DNA of 64,000 bases from Phragmitibacter flavus (GCF_005780165.1 NZ_VAUV01000008.1:62001-126000), one strand, 5' to 3'; positions 25,554-33,468 are shown, counted from the stretch's first letter. The notes: generated by a model not told the origin, from the sequence alone. Made by a program: numbers and translations.

Positions 25554-26582
25554 ATGAAAATACCACTTCTCGCTTTCGCCCTCCTCCTCCCCTTCCTCGC
25601 CGCAGCCACCCTCGTTCACGCGCAGCCGGTCTCCATTATCTTCGACACCGACATGGGCAATGACGTCGATGACGCCCTCGCGCTCGGCATGATCCACACC
25701 CTCGAAAAACGCGGTGCCTGCAAACTCCTCGCTGTCACCATCACCAAAGACAACCCCAAAGCCGCCGCCTTCACCGACGTCATCAACACCTTCTACGGCA
25801 AACCCAACCTCCCCATCGGCATCGTGCGCGACGGCATGACCAAAGAAGACGGCAAATTTAACATCCTCGCCGACCAGCCCGACAAATACCCCCACGACCT
25901 CAAAAGCACCGGCCCCATTCCCGACGCCCTCACCGTCCTCCGCCAAACCCTTGCCGCCCAACCTGATCGCTCAGTCGTCATCGTCCAGGTCGGTTTTTTT
26001 ACCAATCTCGCCCGCCTGCTCGACACCCCGCCCGACGAACATTCGCCACTCAACGGTCGCGATCTCATCCAACAAAAAGTAAAACTCCTCAGCCTCATGG
26101 CCGGATCCTTCCAGACCATCGATTACAACAATGCCTACTCCGAATACAACGTTCGCATCGACATCCCTTCCGCCCAAAAACTCGCCACCCAATGGCCCAC
26201 TCCCATGCTCTGGAGCGGATACGAAATCGGCCGCGCCGCCGCTTATCCCCATCAAAGCATCGAACGCGACTACAACTACGTCCCCCATCACCCTCTTAAA
26301 GACGCCTACTATCTCTACAACCCCCCTCCCCACGACCGCCCTACCTGGGACCTGACCTCCGTCCTCGCCGTTGTTCATCCAGACCGCAACTACTTCACCC
26401 GCTCCCCCAAAGGCACCGTCGTCATTGATGACGACGGTTTCACCCGCTTCGTCAGACCCAAAAAAGACGAAAAAACCGGCCTCAGCCAATTCCTCATCAT
26501 GGATCCCCTGCAAGCCGAACGCGTCCGCGAAGCCTGCGTCCAACTCTCCAGCGAGCCACCCGCAGAACTCAAGCAGCCATAA
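25554..26582 (+). CDS. Exported nucleoside hydrolase, paralog B
   Basis: This 342-residue paralog of the gene at 23744 has a signal peptide ending VHAQP and the calcium-site signature IIFDTDMGNDVDDALALGM. Further shared blocks are TVLRQTLAAQPDRSVVIVQVGFFTNLARLL, KLLSLMAGSF and DLTSVLAVVHPDRNYF. Alignment by eye shows the same layout with many substitutions, so the duplication is old. The ATG at 25554 is used; a TTG directly before it is also in frame. It is followed 73 bases later by ribokinase, which would phosphorylate the ribose released. Confidence 0.92.
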   Translation: MKIPLLAFALLLPFLAAATLVHAQPVSIIFDTDMGNDVDDALALGMIHTLEKRGACKLLAVTITKDNPKAAAFTDVINTFYGKPNLPIGIVRDGMTKEDGKFNILADQPDKYPHDLKSTGPIPDALTVLRQTLAAQPDRSVVIVQVGFFTNLARLLDTPPDEHSPLNGRDLIQQKVKLLSLMAGSFQTIDYNNAYSEYNVRIDIPSAQKLATQWPTPMLWSGYEIGRAAAYPHQSIERDYNYVPHHPLKDAYYLYNPPPHDRPTWDLTSVLAVVHPDRNYFTRSPKGTVVIDDDGFTRFVRPKKDEKTGLSQFLIMDPLQAERVREACVQLSSEPPAELKQP

Positions 26583-26606
26583 GCCCACGACCCATCGAAC
26601 CAACGA

Positions 26607-26629
26607 ACCAACGACGTTTCGTCGGTCTT
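26607..26629. repeat. Shortened CGACG-TTT-CGTCG palindrome
   Basis: CGACG TTT CGTCG at 26613-26625 followed by GTC matches the palindrome family after uxaC and cobA/hemD. It lies 30 bases after the nucleoside hydrolase B stop, in the gap before ribokinase. Confidence 0.6.
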
Positions 26630-26655
26630 GCCTGCCTACCCACCATTCGCCCTTC

Positions 26656-27582
26656 ATGAGCCCACCCAAGCCCCACATCACCGTCGTCGGCTCCCTCAAC
26701 ATCGACTGGATCGCCCGCGTCCCCAAGCTCCCCAAACCCGGTCAAACCATTGCCTCGACCAGCCTCATCCAACGTTTCGGTGGCAAGGGTGCCAACCAAG
26801 CCATCGCCGCCTCCCGCCAAGGTGCGCAGATCTCCATGATCGGCTGCATCGGTGACGACCCCTCCGGAATCGCCTACCTCAACCATCTCGGAAATCATCA
26901 CATCCACCACGAGGCCATCCTCACCCTCTCCAAAAAGTTCACCGGCAGCGCGATGATCGCTGTCGACGACTCCGCCGAAAACCAAATCATCGTTAACGCC
27001 GGAGCCAACGCCCATCTCAAACCCCAGCACCTCCGCCAGCATGAAACCCTCATCGCCCAATCCCGCGCCCTTCTTCTGCAATGGGAAGTCCCTCAACCCG
27101 CCATCGTTGAATCCCTGCGCCTCGCCGAAAAACATCGTGTGCCCGTCATCATGAACCCTTCACCCTGGCATGATCAATTCCCCTGGGGCAAACACCCCAT
27201 CCACACCCTCGTCGTCAACCAGCACGAAGCCGCCGCCCTGTTCGGTCCCAAAACCCTCAAACAAATCTCCTCTCTCCAAAAAGCCCTCGCCACCCATCGC
27301 ATCAACCGCCTCATCATCACACGAGGAGCCAACTCAACTCTCGGCATCACCCCCGAAGCCCACATCGAAATGCCCGCATTCCCGGTTGACCCCCTCGACA
27401 CCGTGGGCGCAGGCGACACTTTCGCCGGCACCTACGCCACCTGTTTCGCCCAAAGACTCGACTTCCCCATCTGCCTTCAACACGCCAACACCGCCGCTGC
27501 CCTCGCCACCTTGAAACCCGGTGCCCAGGAAGCCATCCCCACCCACGCACAAGTCACCAAGGCACTGAGTCAGCGAAAGTAG
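26656..27582 (+). CDS. rbsK: Ribokinase (PfkB family carbohydrate kinase)
   Basis: A 308-residue cytoplasmic kinase. The sugar-binding SLNIDWIARV and GGKGANQAIAASRQGA motifs lie near the N-terminus, and the PfkB C-terminal signature DTVGAGDTFAGTYA carries the catalytic base Asp and the anion hole. It phosphorylates ribose to ribose-5-phosphate. The ATG at 26656 is chosen; the upstream 95 codons overlap the preceding gene in another frame. The stop codon TAG (27580-27582) lies inside the AAAGTAGAAGGCTCG repeat element. Confidence 0.9.
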   Translation: MSPPKPHITVVGSLNIDWIARVPKLPKPGQTIASTSLIQRFGGKGANQAIAASRQGAQISMIGCIGDDPSGIAYLNHLGNHHIHHEAILTLSKKFTGSAMIAVDDSAENQIIVNAGANAHLKPQHLRQHETLIAQSRALLLQWEVPQPAIVESLRLAEKHRVPVIMNPSPWHDQFPWGKHPIHTLVVNQHEAAALFGPKTLKQISSLQKALATHRINRLIITRGANSTLGITPEAHIEMPAFPVDPLDTVGAGDTFAGTYATCFAQRLDFPICLQHANTAAALATLKPGAQEAIPTHAQVTKALSQRK

Positions 27583-27639
27583 AAGGCTCGTCCCGAGCCT
27601 TTCATCCATCAAAAAGGGCCGGGGCGGCCCTTCTACTTT
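27576..27639. repeat. AAAGTAGAAGGCTCG inverted-repeat element, copy 1
   Basis: A 64-bp element whose 26-base left arm (AAAGTAGAAGGCTCGTCC...) is mirrored by the right arm ending CCCTTCTACTTT. Each arm contains its own small palindrome (GGCTCG/CGAGCC and GGGCC/GGCCC). It provides the final codon and the stop of ribokinase. A second copy is at 31174-31241. Confidence 0.85.
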
Positions 27640-27692
27640 CAAACCTCCCACTTGCACACCGTCCCATCCCGCCTTGAAGTAGGCACTTACCC

Positions 27693-29393
27693 ATGCTTCA
27701 CTCCGCCGCCCACTCCATCCTCCTCCGCGCCTGGCGCGCCGGAGTGCTCGTGGCCATTGCGTGGCTCATCCACCAACAACACGACTGGCTCAGCGCCCAG
27801 CGCGATGCCACCCTCACCCCGGACCGCATCCGCGACTTCTTCCCTGAAGCCGATTCCCTCGGCCCGCGCGACCCCCAGTCCGGCATCCAAAAAGTCCTCA
27901 ACACCTACGGCGACACCCTCGGCCTCGTCACCCAAACCTCGCCCGTCTCCGACAACATCATCGGTTACTCCGGTCCCACCAACTCCCTGATCGCTCTTGA
28001 TCCCCAGGCCCGCGTCATCGGCATCCGCATCCTCCACAGCGACGACACCAGCGACCATCTCGCCACCGTCCTCAAAAATCGCCCCTTCTTCAACACCTTT
28101 AAAAACCTCAAACTCGGCGACCTCCAACCCCCCGAAAAAATCGACCTCGTCAGCGGCGCCACCCTCACCAGCGACGCCATCGCCCAAGGCATCCTCAAAC
28201 GCCTCGGCGGCAACGCCCCCTCCCTGCGCTTCCCCGAACCCCTCACCCTCGCCGAGATCCAAAAACTCAAACCCGACGCCGCCCAACTCCAACCCCTCGA
28301 AAAACATCCCGACATCTTCCAAGTCCTCGACGCCCAACAAAACATCCTCGCCCAAGTCACCCGCACCGCCCCTCAAAGCGATGCCATCGTCGGTTACAAA
28401 GGCCCCAGCGACACCCTCATTGTCCTCGATCCCACCGGCACCAAAATCGAAAGCTTCCACCTGCGCAAAAGTTTCGATAACGCCGAATACGTGGCCTATG
28501 CCACCGGCGACAAATTCTTCGCCAAGACCTTCACCGGCATGACCCTCGACCAGCTTGCCACTCTCGACTTCAACGCCGCTGGCATCGCCGGAGCCACCGG
28601 AGCCACCCAAACCAGCTGGGCCATGTCCGAAGGGATGAAACGCCGCGCCGCCGCCCTCATCGAGCCCCCTCCAAGCGCTTCCCTCCAAATCCAACTCCCC
28701 ACCCTTAAACCCGCCGACTACGGCCTCCTCGCCGTCATCGCTTTTTCCGTGTTGATGACCTTCACCTCCCTGCGCGGCAAACGCTGGGCCCGAGCGCTGC
28801 ATCAAATCGCCCTCATTGGTTACGCTGGCCTCTACTCCGGTGCCATGATCTCCCAAGGTCTTCTCACCGGCTGGTCGCGACACGGTGTCCCTTGGCAATC
28901 CGCCCCCGTCCTGCTCCTCCTCACCGCCCTTGCTCTTGCCCTTCCCCTGTTTACCCGACGCCAATTCTATTGCCATCACTACTGCCCCCATGGAGCCCTC
29001 CAGCAATGGCTCTCAAAACGCCTCAAAAACAAAAACCATCTCCGCATCCCCGCCCCGCTCAACCGGCTGCTCGAAACCATCCCCCTGCTGCTGCTCACTT
29101 TCATCCTGGTGATCGTCATGCTCGGCCTCAACATTGACATCAACAAACTCGAAGCCTTCGACGCCTGGCTCGTCACCGTCGCCGGTTGGGGCATCCTCCT
29201 CACCGCCATTGCCGGACTGATCTTCTCCCTTTTCACCCCCATGGCTTATTGCCGCTACGGCTGCCCCACCGGAGCCCTGTTAAAATTCGTCCGCTACGCC
29301 GGAGCCAGCGATCACTTCGGCAAAAAAGATGCCGTCGCCCTCGCCCTCCTGCTCCTCGCCGCCCTCCTCCACTGGCAACTCGCATGGACCTAA
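27693..29393 (+). CDS. NosR-like flavoprotein: two FMN-binding domains plus Cys-motif membrane domain
   Basis: The protein has 566 residues. After an N-terminal membrane anchor (about 12-28) come two FMN-binding domains with covalent-flavin motifs SGATLTS (about 154-160) and AGATGATQTSWA (about 298-309). Roughly six membrane helices follow (about 330-565) carrying FYCHHYCPHGAL (Cys426/Cys430) and YCRYGCPTGAL (Cys520/Cys524) as in NosR/NapH-type membrane proteins; no full 4Fe-4S CxxCxxCxxxCP ferredoxin set is visible. The next gene is the flavin transferase ApbE, which would attach FMN to the Thr residues. It should move electrons between quinol or cytoplasmic donors and an external acceptor; no nosZ is present here. 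Confidence 0.85.
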   Translation: MLHSAAHSILLRAWRAGVLVAIAWLIHQQHDWLSAQRDATLTPDRIRDFFPEADSLGPRDPQSGIQKVLNTYGDTLGLVTQTSPVSDNIIGYSGPTNSLIALDPQARVIGIRILHSDDTSDHLATVLKNRPFFNTFKNLKLGDLQPPEKIDLVSGATLTSDAIAQGILKRLGGNAPSLRFPEPLTLAEIQKLKPDAAQLQPLEKHPDIFQVLDAQQNILAQVTRTAPQSDAIVGYKGPSDTLIVLDPTGTKIESFHLRKSFDNAEYVAYATGDKFFAKTFTGMTLDQLATLDFNAAGIAGATGATQTSWAMSEGMKRRAAALIEPPPSASLQIQLPTLKPADYGLLAVIAFSVLMTFTSLRGKRWARALHQIALIGYAGLYSGAMISQGLLTGWSRHGVPWQSAPVLLLLTALALALPLFTRRQFYCHHYCPHGALQQWLSKRLKNKNHLRIPAPLNRLLETIPLLLLTFILVIVMLGLNIDINKLEAFDAWLVTVAGWGILLTAIAGLIFSLFTPMAYCRYGCPTGALLKFVRYAGASDHFGKKDAVALALLLLAALLHWQLAWT

Positions 29394-30487
29394 CTAATCA
29401 ACGTGACACAGGCTTTCAGCCTGTGGGTGAGACAGGCATTCTGCCTGTCATCCCGAACGTCTCCACGCCCCCAACCCGTTCCATCACAGGCTACAAGCCC
29501 GCGTCACTTCTCCTACTCCTACTCACCCTCGTCCTCACCACCTGCCAGCCAGCCACCCAGCTCCACACCCTCGGCGGCCCAACCATGGGCACCACCTGGA
29601 CCCTCAAAATTTTCACCGACCACCCCGCCAACGTTCAGGACCTCATCCAATCTCGCCTCGACGAACTCGAATCCATCTTCAGCACCTGGCGCACCGATTC
29701 CGCCATCACCAACTTCAACCAATCTCCCAGCACCGACTGGATCCCCGTCCCTCAGGAACTCGCCGACCTCGCCCAGCAATCCCAGCACTTCTCCCAAATC
29801 ACTGACGGCGCCTACGACATCACCATTCCCCCCCTTCTGACTCTGTGGGGATTCGGACCTGACAAAAAACCCCGCCAGATCCCCTCCGCAACCGACATCA
29901 TCGCCGCCAAAGCCCACGTCGACTGGCAAAAACTCCACATCCAGACCACCCCACCCGCCCTGCGTAAATCCGATCCCGCCCTCCGCATCGACCTCTCCTC
30001 ACTCGTTGAAGGTTACGCCCTCGACCACCTAGCCACCCGGCTCCAACAAACCGGCCATCAACATTTTCTCCTCGAAATCGGCGGCGAAATCATCGCCTCG
30101 GGTCTCAGTGCCAAAAACACCCCTTGGACCGTCGGCATCCAAACCCCCGGCCCCGACCGCACCGCCATCGCCAGCACCACCCCCCTTCAGAACGAAGCCA
30201 TCGCCACCGCCGGCGTCTACCAGCAATACTGGGAACAAAACGGCCAGCGCCACTCTCACCTCATCAACGCCCGCACCGGTCGCCCCATCACCCACCCGCT
30301 CAGCTCCGTCACCGTCAAAGCCAAATCCGCCCTGCAAGCCGATGCCTGGGCCACCATCCTGCTCATCCTCGGCCCACAAAAAGGCCCCGCGTTGGCCAGC
30401 AAACACTCCATTTCTGCGCTTTTCCTTGAACAAACCATCCCCCCATCCCCACAATTTCTTGATTCACAACCATCATTGAAGCAATAA
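29384..30487 (+). CDS. apbE: FAD:protein FMN transferase, lipoprotein with repeat-derived N-terminus
   Basis: A 367-residue lipoprotein whose ATG overlaps the end of the NosR-like gene by ten bases. Residues 7-42 are encoded by the GTGACACAG repeat element (DTGFQPVGETGILPV); the hydrophobic core LLLLLLTLVLTTC then gives a lipobox. Family motifs follow: GGPTMGTTWTLKIF, the FSTWRTDSAITNFN region, RIDLSSLVEGYALD and the C-terminal HSHLINARTGRPITHP. ApbE transfers FMN from FAD to Thr in exported flavoproteins, and the upstream gene carries two such sites. The 36 extra residues before the signal core are unusual; GTG 29423 is a weaker alternative start. Confidence 0.92.
   Translation: MDLTNQRDTGFQPVGETGILPVIPNVSTPPTRSITGYKPASLLLLLLTLVLTTCQPATQLHTLGGPTMGTTWTLKIFTDHPANVQDLIQSRLDELESIFSTWRTDSAITNFNQSPSTDWIPVPQELADLAQQSQHFSQITDGAYDITIPPLLTLWGFGPDKKPRQIPSATDIIAAKAHVDWQKLHIQTTPPALRKSDPALRIDLSSLVEGYALDHLATRLQQTGHQHFLLEIGGEIIASGLSAKNTPWTVGIQTPGPDRTAIASTTPLQNEAIATAGVYQQYWEQNGQRHSHLINARTGRPITHPLSSVTVKAKSALQADAWATILLILGPQKGPALASKHSISALFLEQTIPPSPQFLDSQPSLKQ
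29403..29507. repeat. GTGACACAG inverted-repeat element, copy inside apbE
   Basis: The 105-bp element (35 codons) begins GTGACACAGGCTTTCAG and ends GCCCGCGTCAC, the inverted counterpart of its start. The left arm is nearly identical to that in hemC. The right arm is shorter and lacks the second small palindrome. It occupies the same codon phase as in hemC and provides nearly the same peptide. Confidence 0.9.
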
Positions 30488-30566
30488 TCTTAATATTCAA
30501 CCCACGCAAAACACGTTCCACACGCCATAATTCAGTCTCAAATTTGATAAACCGACCATAAAAGCC

Positions 30567-30650
30567 ATTTTAATCGGATTAAAACCCGATTAAAACTTGC
30601 TCTTTGGGGCCAGCGCGATTAAAACCGGATTGTAATTCGGTTTTTATCCC
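30567..30650 (+). promoter_or_regulatory. Operator-like cluster of GATTAAAAC repeats before the 86-aa gene
   Basis: Three 11-bp repeats lie at 30575-30585 (CGGATTAAAAC), 30586-30596 (CCGATTAAAAC) and 30615-30625 (GCGATTAAAAC), with a degenerate fourth from 30626. The first is half of the palindrome TTTTAATC-GGATTAAAA; the last region forms AAACCG-N10-CGGTTT. The block is AT-rich in a GC-rich genome and ends just before ATG 30661, so it may be an autoregulatory operator for the downstream protein. Confidence 0.6.
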
Positions 30651-30660
30651 GCCTTAATCC

Positions 30661-30921
30661 ATGGCCCGCCCCAAAAACAGTGTCGAAACCGAGAGCATGA
30701 CGATTGCGTTCACGCCTCAGTTGAAGCATTACCTTGAGGTGCTCGCCATGGAGGGTTTCTACGGTGGCGGCACCCCGCAAGACGTGGTGCGTTACCTGGT
30801 CAACAACGCCGTTCAGCAGCTCGTGAAGGACAAGCTCCTTCAGCCCGTGCAATGGCGCTCCCTAGGAGAAGGCAAGGTGGAAATCGTCGATTCGTCCCCT
30901 CAACCCGACACCGCTGAGTAA
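30661..30921 (+). CDS. Small protein, possible DNA-binding regulator (86 aa)
   Basis: Residues 1-12 are polar and basic (MARPKNSVETES), then MTIAFTPQLKHYLEVLAMEGF could be a beta strand followed by a helix, and PQDVVRYLVNNAVQQLVKDKLLQP is a second helix. That strand-helix-helix order resembles ribbon-helix-helix (CopG/Arc) proteins, which bind short tandem operators; the repeats directly upstream fit such a protein. The tail is acidic. No exact family was recognised. An 81-aa gene follows after four bases, so the two form one transcript. Confidence 0.65.
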   Translation: MARPKNSVETESMTIAFTPQLKHYLEVLAMEGFYGGGTPQDVVRYLVNNAVQQLVKDKLLQPVQWRSLGEGKVEIVDSSPQPDTAE

Positions 30922-30925
30922 CGTC

Positions 30926-31171
30926 ATGACCACGACCACCGTCTCCACCACCACTTTCAACATCGCCGACATCTCCCCCTGGCCCCCTACCCTCAACTTC
31001 ACCCCTGAAGTCGAATCGGGAGTCTCCGCCGCTGCCGCCCTCGCCTTCGGCCCCAATTGGGACACCCCCATGAACGAGCTCACCTCCGAGCAGATCATGC
31101 AGGACATGCTGCGCCTCAGCCCCGACATCGCCGAGGACATGTTCGCGATTGCCTTCGGCCTTCCCGTTTAG
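30926..31171 (+). CDS. Small acidic protein of unknown function (81 aa)
   Basis: The gene begins four bases after the 86-aa gene. The protein starts with a Thr-rich segment (TTTTVSTTTFNIADIS), has a Trp/Pro patch (PWPPTLNF) and ends with an amphipathic helix (IMQDMLRLSPDIAEDMFAIAFGLPV). It is net acidic and lacks a signal peptide. Pairing with a putative regulator suggests a small regulatory or toxin-type unit, but nothing in the sequence proves this. The AAAGTAGAAGGCTCG element starts directly after its stop. Confidence 0.6.
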   Translation: MTTTTVSTTTFNIADISPWPPTLNFTPEVESGVSAAAALAFGPNWDTPMNELTSEQIMQDMLRLSPDIAEDMFAIAFGLPV

Positions 31172-31173
31172 CC

Positions 31174-31241
31174 AAAGTAGAAGGCTCGTCCCGAGCCTTG
31201 CTGTGCATTTAACCCAAGGCTCGGGCCGAGCTTTCGACTTT
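31174..31241. repeat. AAAGTAGAAGGCTCG inverted-repeat element, copy 2
   Basis: The 68-bp element begins two bases after the stop of the 81-aa gene. Its left arm is the same as that at 27576 for 26 bases; its right arm (AAGGCTCGGGCCGAG, then TTTCGACTTT) is complementary with a few mismatches. In both copies the element directly follows, or contains, a stop codon on the plus strand. Confidence 0.85.
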
Positions 31242-31324
31242 CTGGCGTAAAAAGCCACCCGGACGACCCAACCCGCCGCTCCAACTCGTAGCTAAACAGA
31301 ACCCGCTGGCCACGTTCTGTCTTC

Positions 31325-32569
31325 ATGCGTCTCCTCGCCATCCTCGCCCTCCTTTCGTTCGCCCCAGTCCAAGCGACCGAAAGAGACGCGCATGCCGACC
31401 TCGACACCGCCCCCCATCTTTATTGGGAAACTCACCCTAAAGACCGCTTCACCCAGCTCGCCGACGCCATCGAAGCCGGTCGTATCTCTCTAACGCCTGG
31501 AGACGAACTTTCCGTCCTTCATCAACTTCTCGACGAGCTCGACATCCCCGTCTCCTCTCAGCTTCTCGTCTTCTCCGCCACCAGCCTGCAAAGCGGCCTC
31601 ATCAATGCCAACCGCCCCCGCGCCATCTACTTCAACGACGACACCTCCGTCGGTTACGTTCCCGGTGGCCGATTCGAAATCCTCTCCATCGACCCGGCCC
31701 TCGGCGCCATCTTCTACATCTTCGACATCCCCCGTGACGGCCGCCTGCCCGTCATCGATCGCTCCACCCGCTGCATGAACTGCCACTCCGGCGAACGCCA
31801 GAACTTCGTCCCCAGCCACGCCGTCGAATCCGCCATTCCCAGCATCACTGGCGGCACCCTCGAAGCCTTCCGGCGCAACCAATTTGGCCATGGCATCCCC
31901 TTTGAGGAACGTTTCGGAGGCTGGCACATCACCGGCGAAGGCTCCATCAAAAAACACCACGGCAACCTCGTCGGCAAACTGTCCCCGAAAGGCCTGCAAA
32001 CCCAATATTTCCGACCCGGAGAGCACTTCAACTGGAGCAACTATCCCGTGCAGACCAGCGACATGCTCGCCCACCTCCTTCACGAGCACCAGGCCGGCTT
32101 CATCAACCTCGTCATCGAAGGCACCTATCGCGCCCGCCACGCCCAACACCTGAGCAACGGCCAGCTAACCCAGGAACAACAATCCCTCCTCGATCAACAC
32201 GCTCAAAAAATCGTCCGCTACATCCTCTTCGCCGACGAAGTCCCCCTGCCCCCCGGCGGCATCGCCGGCGATCCGGCCTACAAAACCGCCTTCCAAAAAT
32301 TCAACCGTCACGCCCTCCCCAACCACCACAATGCCTCCCTACGCGACCTCGACCTCCGCACCCGACTCCTGCGCTTCCGTTGCAGCTACATGATCCACAC
32401 TGAACTCTGGGACCAAATGCCCGCCCCTCTCAAAGACCGCGTCCACCATCACCTCGCCTCCGCCCTCAATCTCACCAACCCCCACCCCGCCTACGCCTAC
32501 CTACCTCCCACCGAAAAACAAGCCATCCGTATCATCCTCACCCAGACCAAACACCTGACATTTCCCTAG
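31325..32569 (+). CDS. Secreted mono-haem cytochrome-like protein
   Basis: A 414-residue protein with a signal peptide (1-18, FAPVQA). A single c-type haem site RCMNCHSGERQNF lies at Cys150/Cys153/His154, and there are many His residues further on (WHITGEGSIKKHHGN, LLHEHQAGF). The haem sits between two poorly conserved regions, not in a compact cytochrome c fold. Similar proteins occur in Planctomycetes and Verrucomicrobia without a known function. The gene stands alone, downstream of a repeat element. Confidence 0.75.
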   Translation: MRLLAILALLSFAPVQATERDAHADLDTAPHLYWETHPKDRFTQLADAIEAGRISLTPGDELSVLHQLLDELDIPVSSQLLVFSATSLQSGLINANRPRAIYFNDDTSVGYVPGGRFEILSIDPALGAIFYIFDIPRDGRLPVIDRSTRCMNCHSGERQNFVPSHAVESAIPSITGGTLEAFRRNQFGHGIPFEERFGGWHITGEGSIKKHHGNLVGKLSPKGLQTQYFRPGEHFNWSNYPVQTSDMLAHLLHEHQAGFINLVIEGTYRARHAQHLSNGQLTQEQQSLLDQHAQKIVRYILFADEVPLPPGGIAGDPAYKTAFQKFNRHALPNHHNASLRDLDLRTRLLRFRCSYMIHTELWDQMPAPLKDRVHHHLASALNLTNPHPAYAYLPPTEKQAIRIILTQTKHLTFP

Positions 32570-32614
32570 TTCAAATCCCACACGGGAGAAGTAGTCTCGA
32601 AACGCCGTTATTGT

Positions 32615-32884
32615 TTACATCAATAGAAACCCGGTGGTGAGGAGAACAGTCCCGATCCCCAGAATTACCACCAGTGGAAATTCACGACTGGAACGATTCT
32701 TCATCCCATCCGAAACCGATGTAAAAAAATTTCGGATCCCGGAAACCAGCCCCCCGAGGATGAAGATGTCAAACATTTCAGCTGCTGACGAGGCTTTGTC
32801 CGTTGCTCGACAAGACATTGCCAACGTGCTGATGCCAACGAGCAGTCCACCCAGGACAGCCAATACAATTCCAGTCGTCTGCAT
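32615..32884 (-). CDS. Small membrane protein, two helices (89 aa)
   Basis: Hydrophobic segments at about 5-25 (GIVLAVLGGLLVGISTLAM) and 69-88 (FPLVVILGIGTVLLTTGFLL) enclose a polar loop with an FDIFILGGLVSGIRNFF stretch that may be a re-entrant or third helix. No family was recognised. Codon bias is weaker than in flanking genes. It lies 18 bases after the thioredoxin-like gene on the same strand and may be co-transcribed. Confidence 0.55.
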   Translation of the reverse strand: MQTTGIVLAVLGGLLVGISTLAMSCRATDKASSAAEMFDIFILGGLVSGIRNFFTSVSDGMKNRSSREFPLVVILGIGTVLLTTGFLLM

Positions 32885-32902
32885 ACAATTTTCCCTGGGG
32901 AT

Positions 32903-33364
32903 TTACCTCTTCTCCTCAGAAGCCCCCGAAGCACTCCCAGGCAATTTGCCTTTCAACTCCTCCAAAAACGTCTCCGAATACCCGCCCCAGCGGTTCACGA
33001 TCTTCCCTTCTGAATCCAACAAAATCACCGTCGGATACCCCGTCACTTCATACTTCTTCTTCAGCTCCGCATTCTGATCCGCCGTCCGCCGCACCAGCCG
33101 TCTCCCCTGCGGATAATCCAGTTCCACCAGCACCAGGTGCTCCCGCGCCATCTTCTTAAACTCCTGCTTCCCAAAAACTTCCTTGTCCAGCTTGATGCAC
33201 CACCCACACCAGTCCGACCCCGTAAAATCCAGCAACACCATCTTCTTTTCCTCCTTCGCCTTTGCGAGGCTCTTCTCATAATCATCGTCCCATCCCGGTT
33301 TCGTGGCGAAAACCGAACTCAATGACAGCAGCAAAATGCCCGCGGAGTAAAGCAGCGTTCTCAT
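32903..33364 (-). CDS. Exported thioredoxin-like protein (WCGWC)
   Basis: The ATG at 33364 gives 153 residues with a signal peptide (1-20, LSSVFA) and a thioredoxin fold: KMVLLDFTGSDWCGWCIKLDKEVF with Cys53/Cys56, then KYEVTGYPTVILLDSEGKIV, whose cis-Pro is in GYPT. The WCxxC active site with Gly-Trp is characteristic of DUF255/thioredoxin_7-type proteins found in these phyla. It may act as a periplasmic disulfide reductase. The tail is lysine/serine-rich. Confidence 0.85.
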   Translation of the reverse strand: MRTLLYSAGILLLSLSSVFATKPGWDDDYEKSLAKAKEEKKMVLLDFTGSDWCGWCIKLDKEVFGKQEFKKMAREHLVLVELDYPQGRRLVRRTADQNAELKKKYEVTGYPTVILLDSEGKIVNRWGGYSETFLEELKGKLPGSASGASEEKR

Positions 33365-33438
33365 AAGTTCCACCAGCCTATCAAGCCACCGAGACGCCGA
33401 CAACACCAAATCTCCGTCGATCCCGCCCCCAATTCAGC

Positions 33439-33468
33439 GTGACCCAAGCACCCGCCCCATGCTAGAAT
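33439..33468 (+). promoter_or_regulatory. Promoter of the PSCyt1/DUF1553 gene
   Basis: TAGAAT at 33463-33468 with TGC directly before it (extended -10) and GTGACC at 33439-33444 with an 18-base spacer. Expected transcription start about 33475, 64 bases before the ATG. Confidence 0.4.

Noticed and set aside
30926-31171. Calling the 81-aa protein a toxin outright
   Set aside because: Gene order is suggestive but no toxin fold or catalytic residue is visible.
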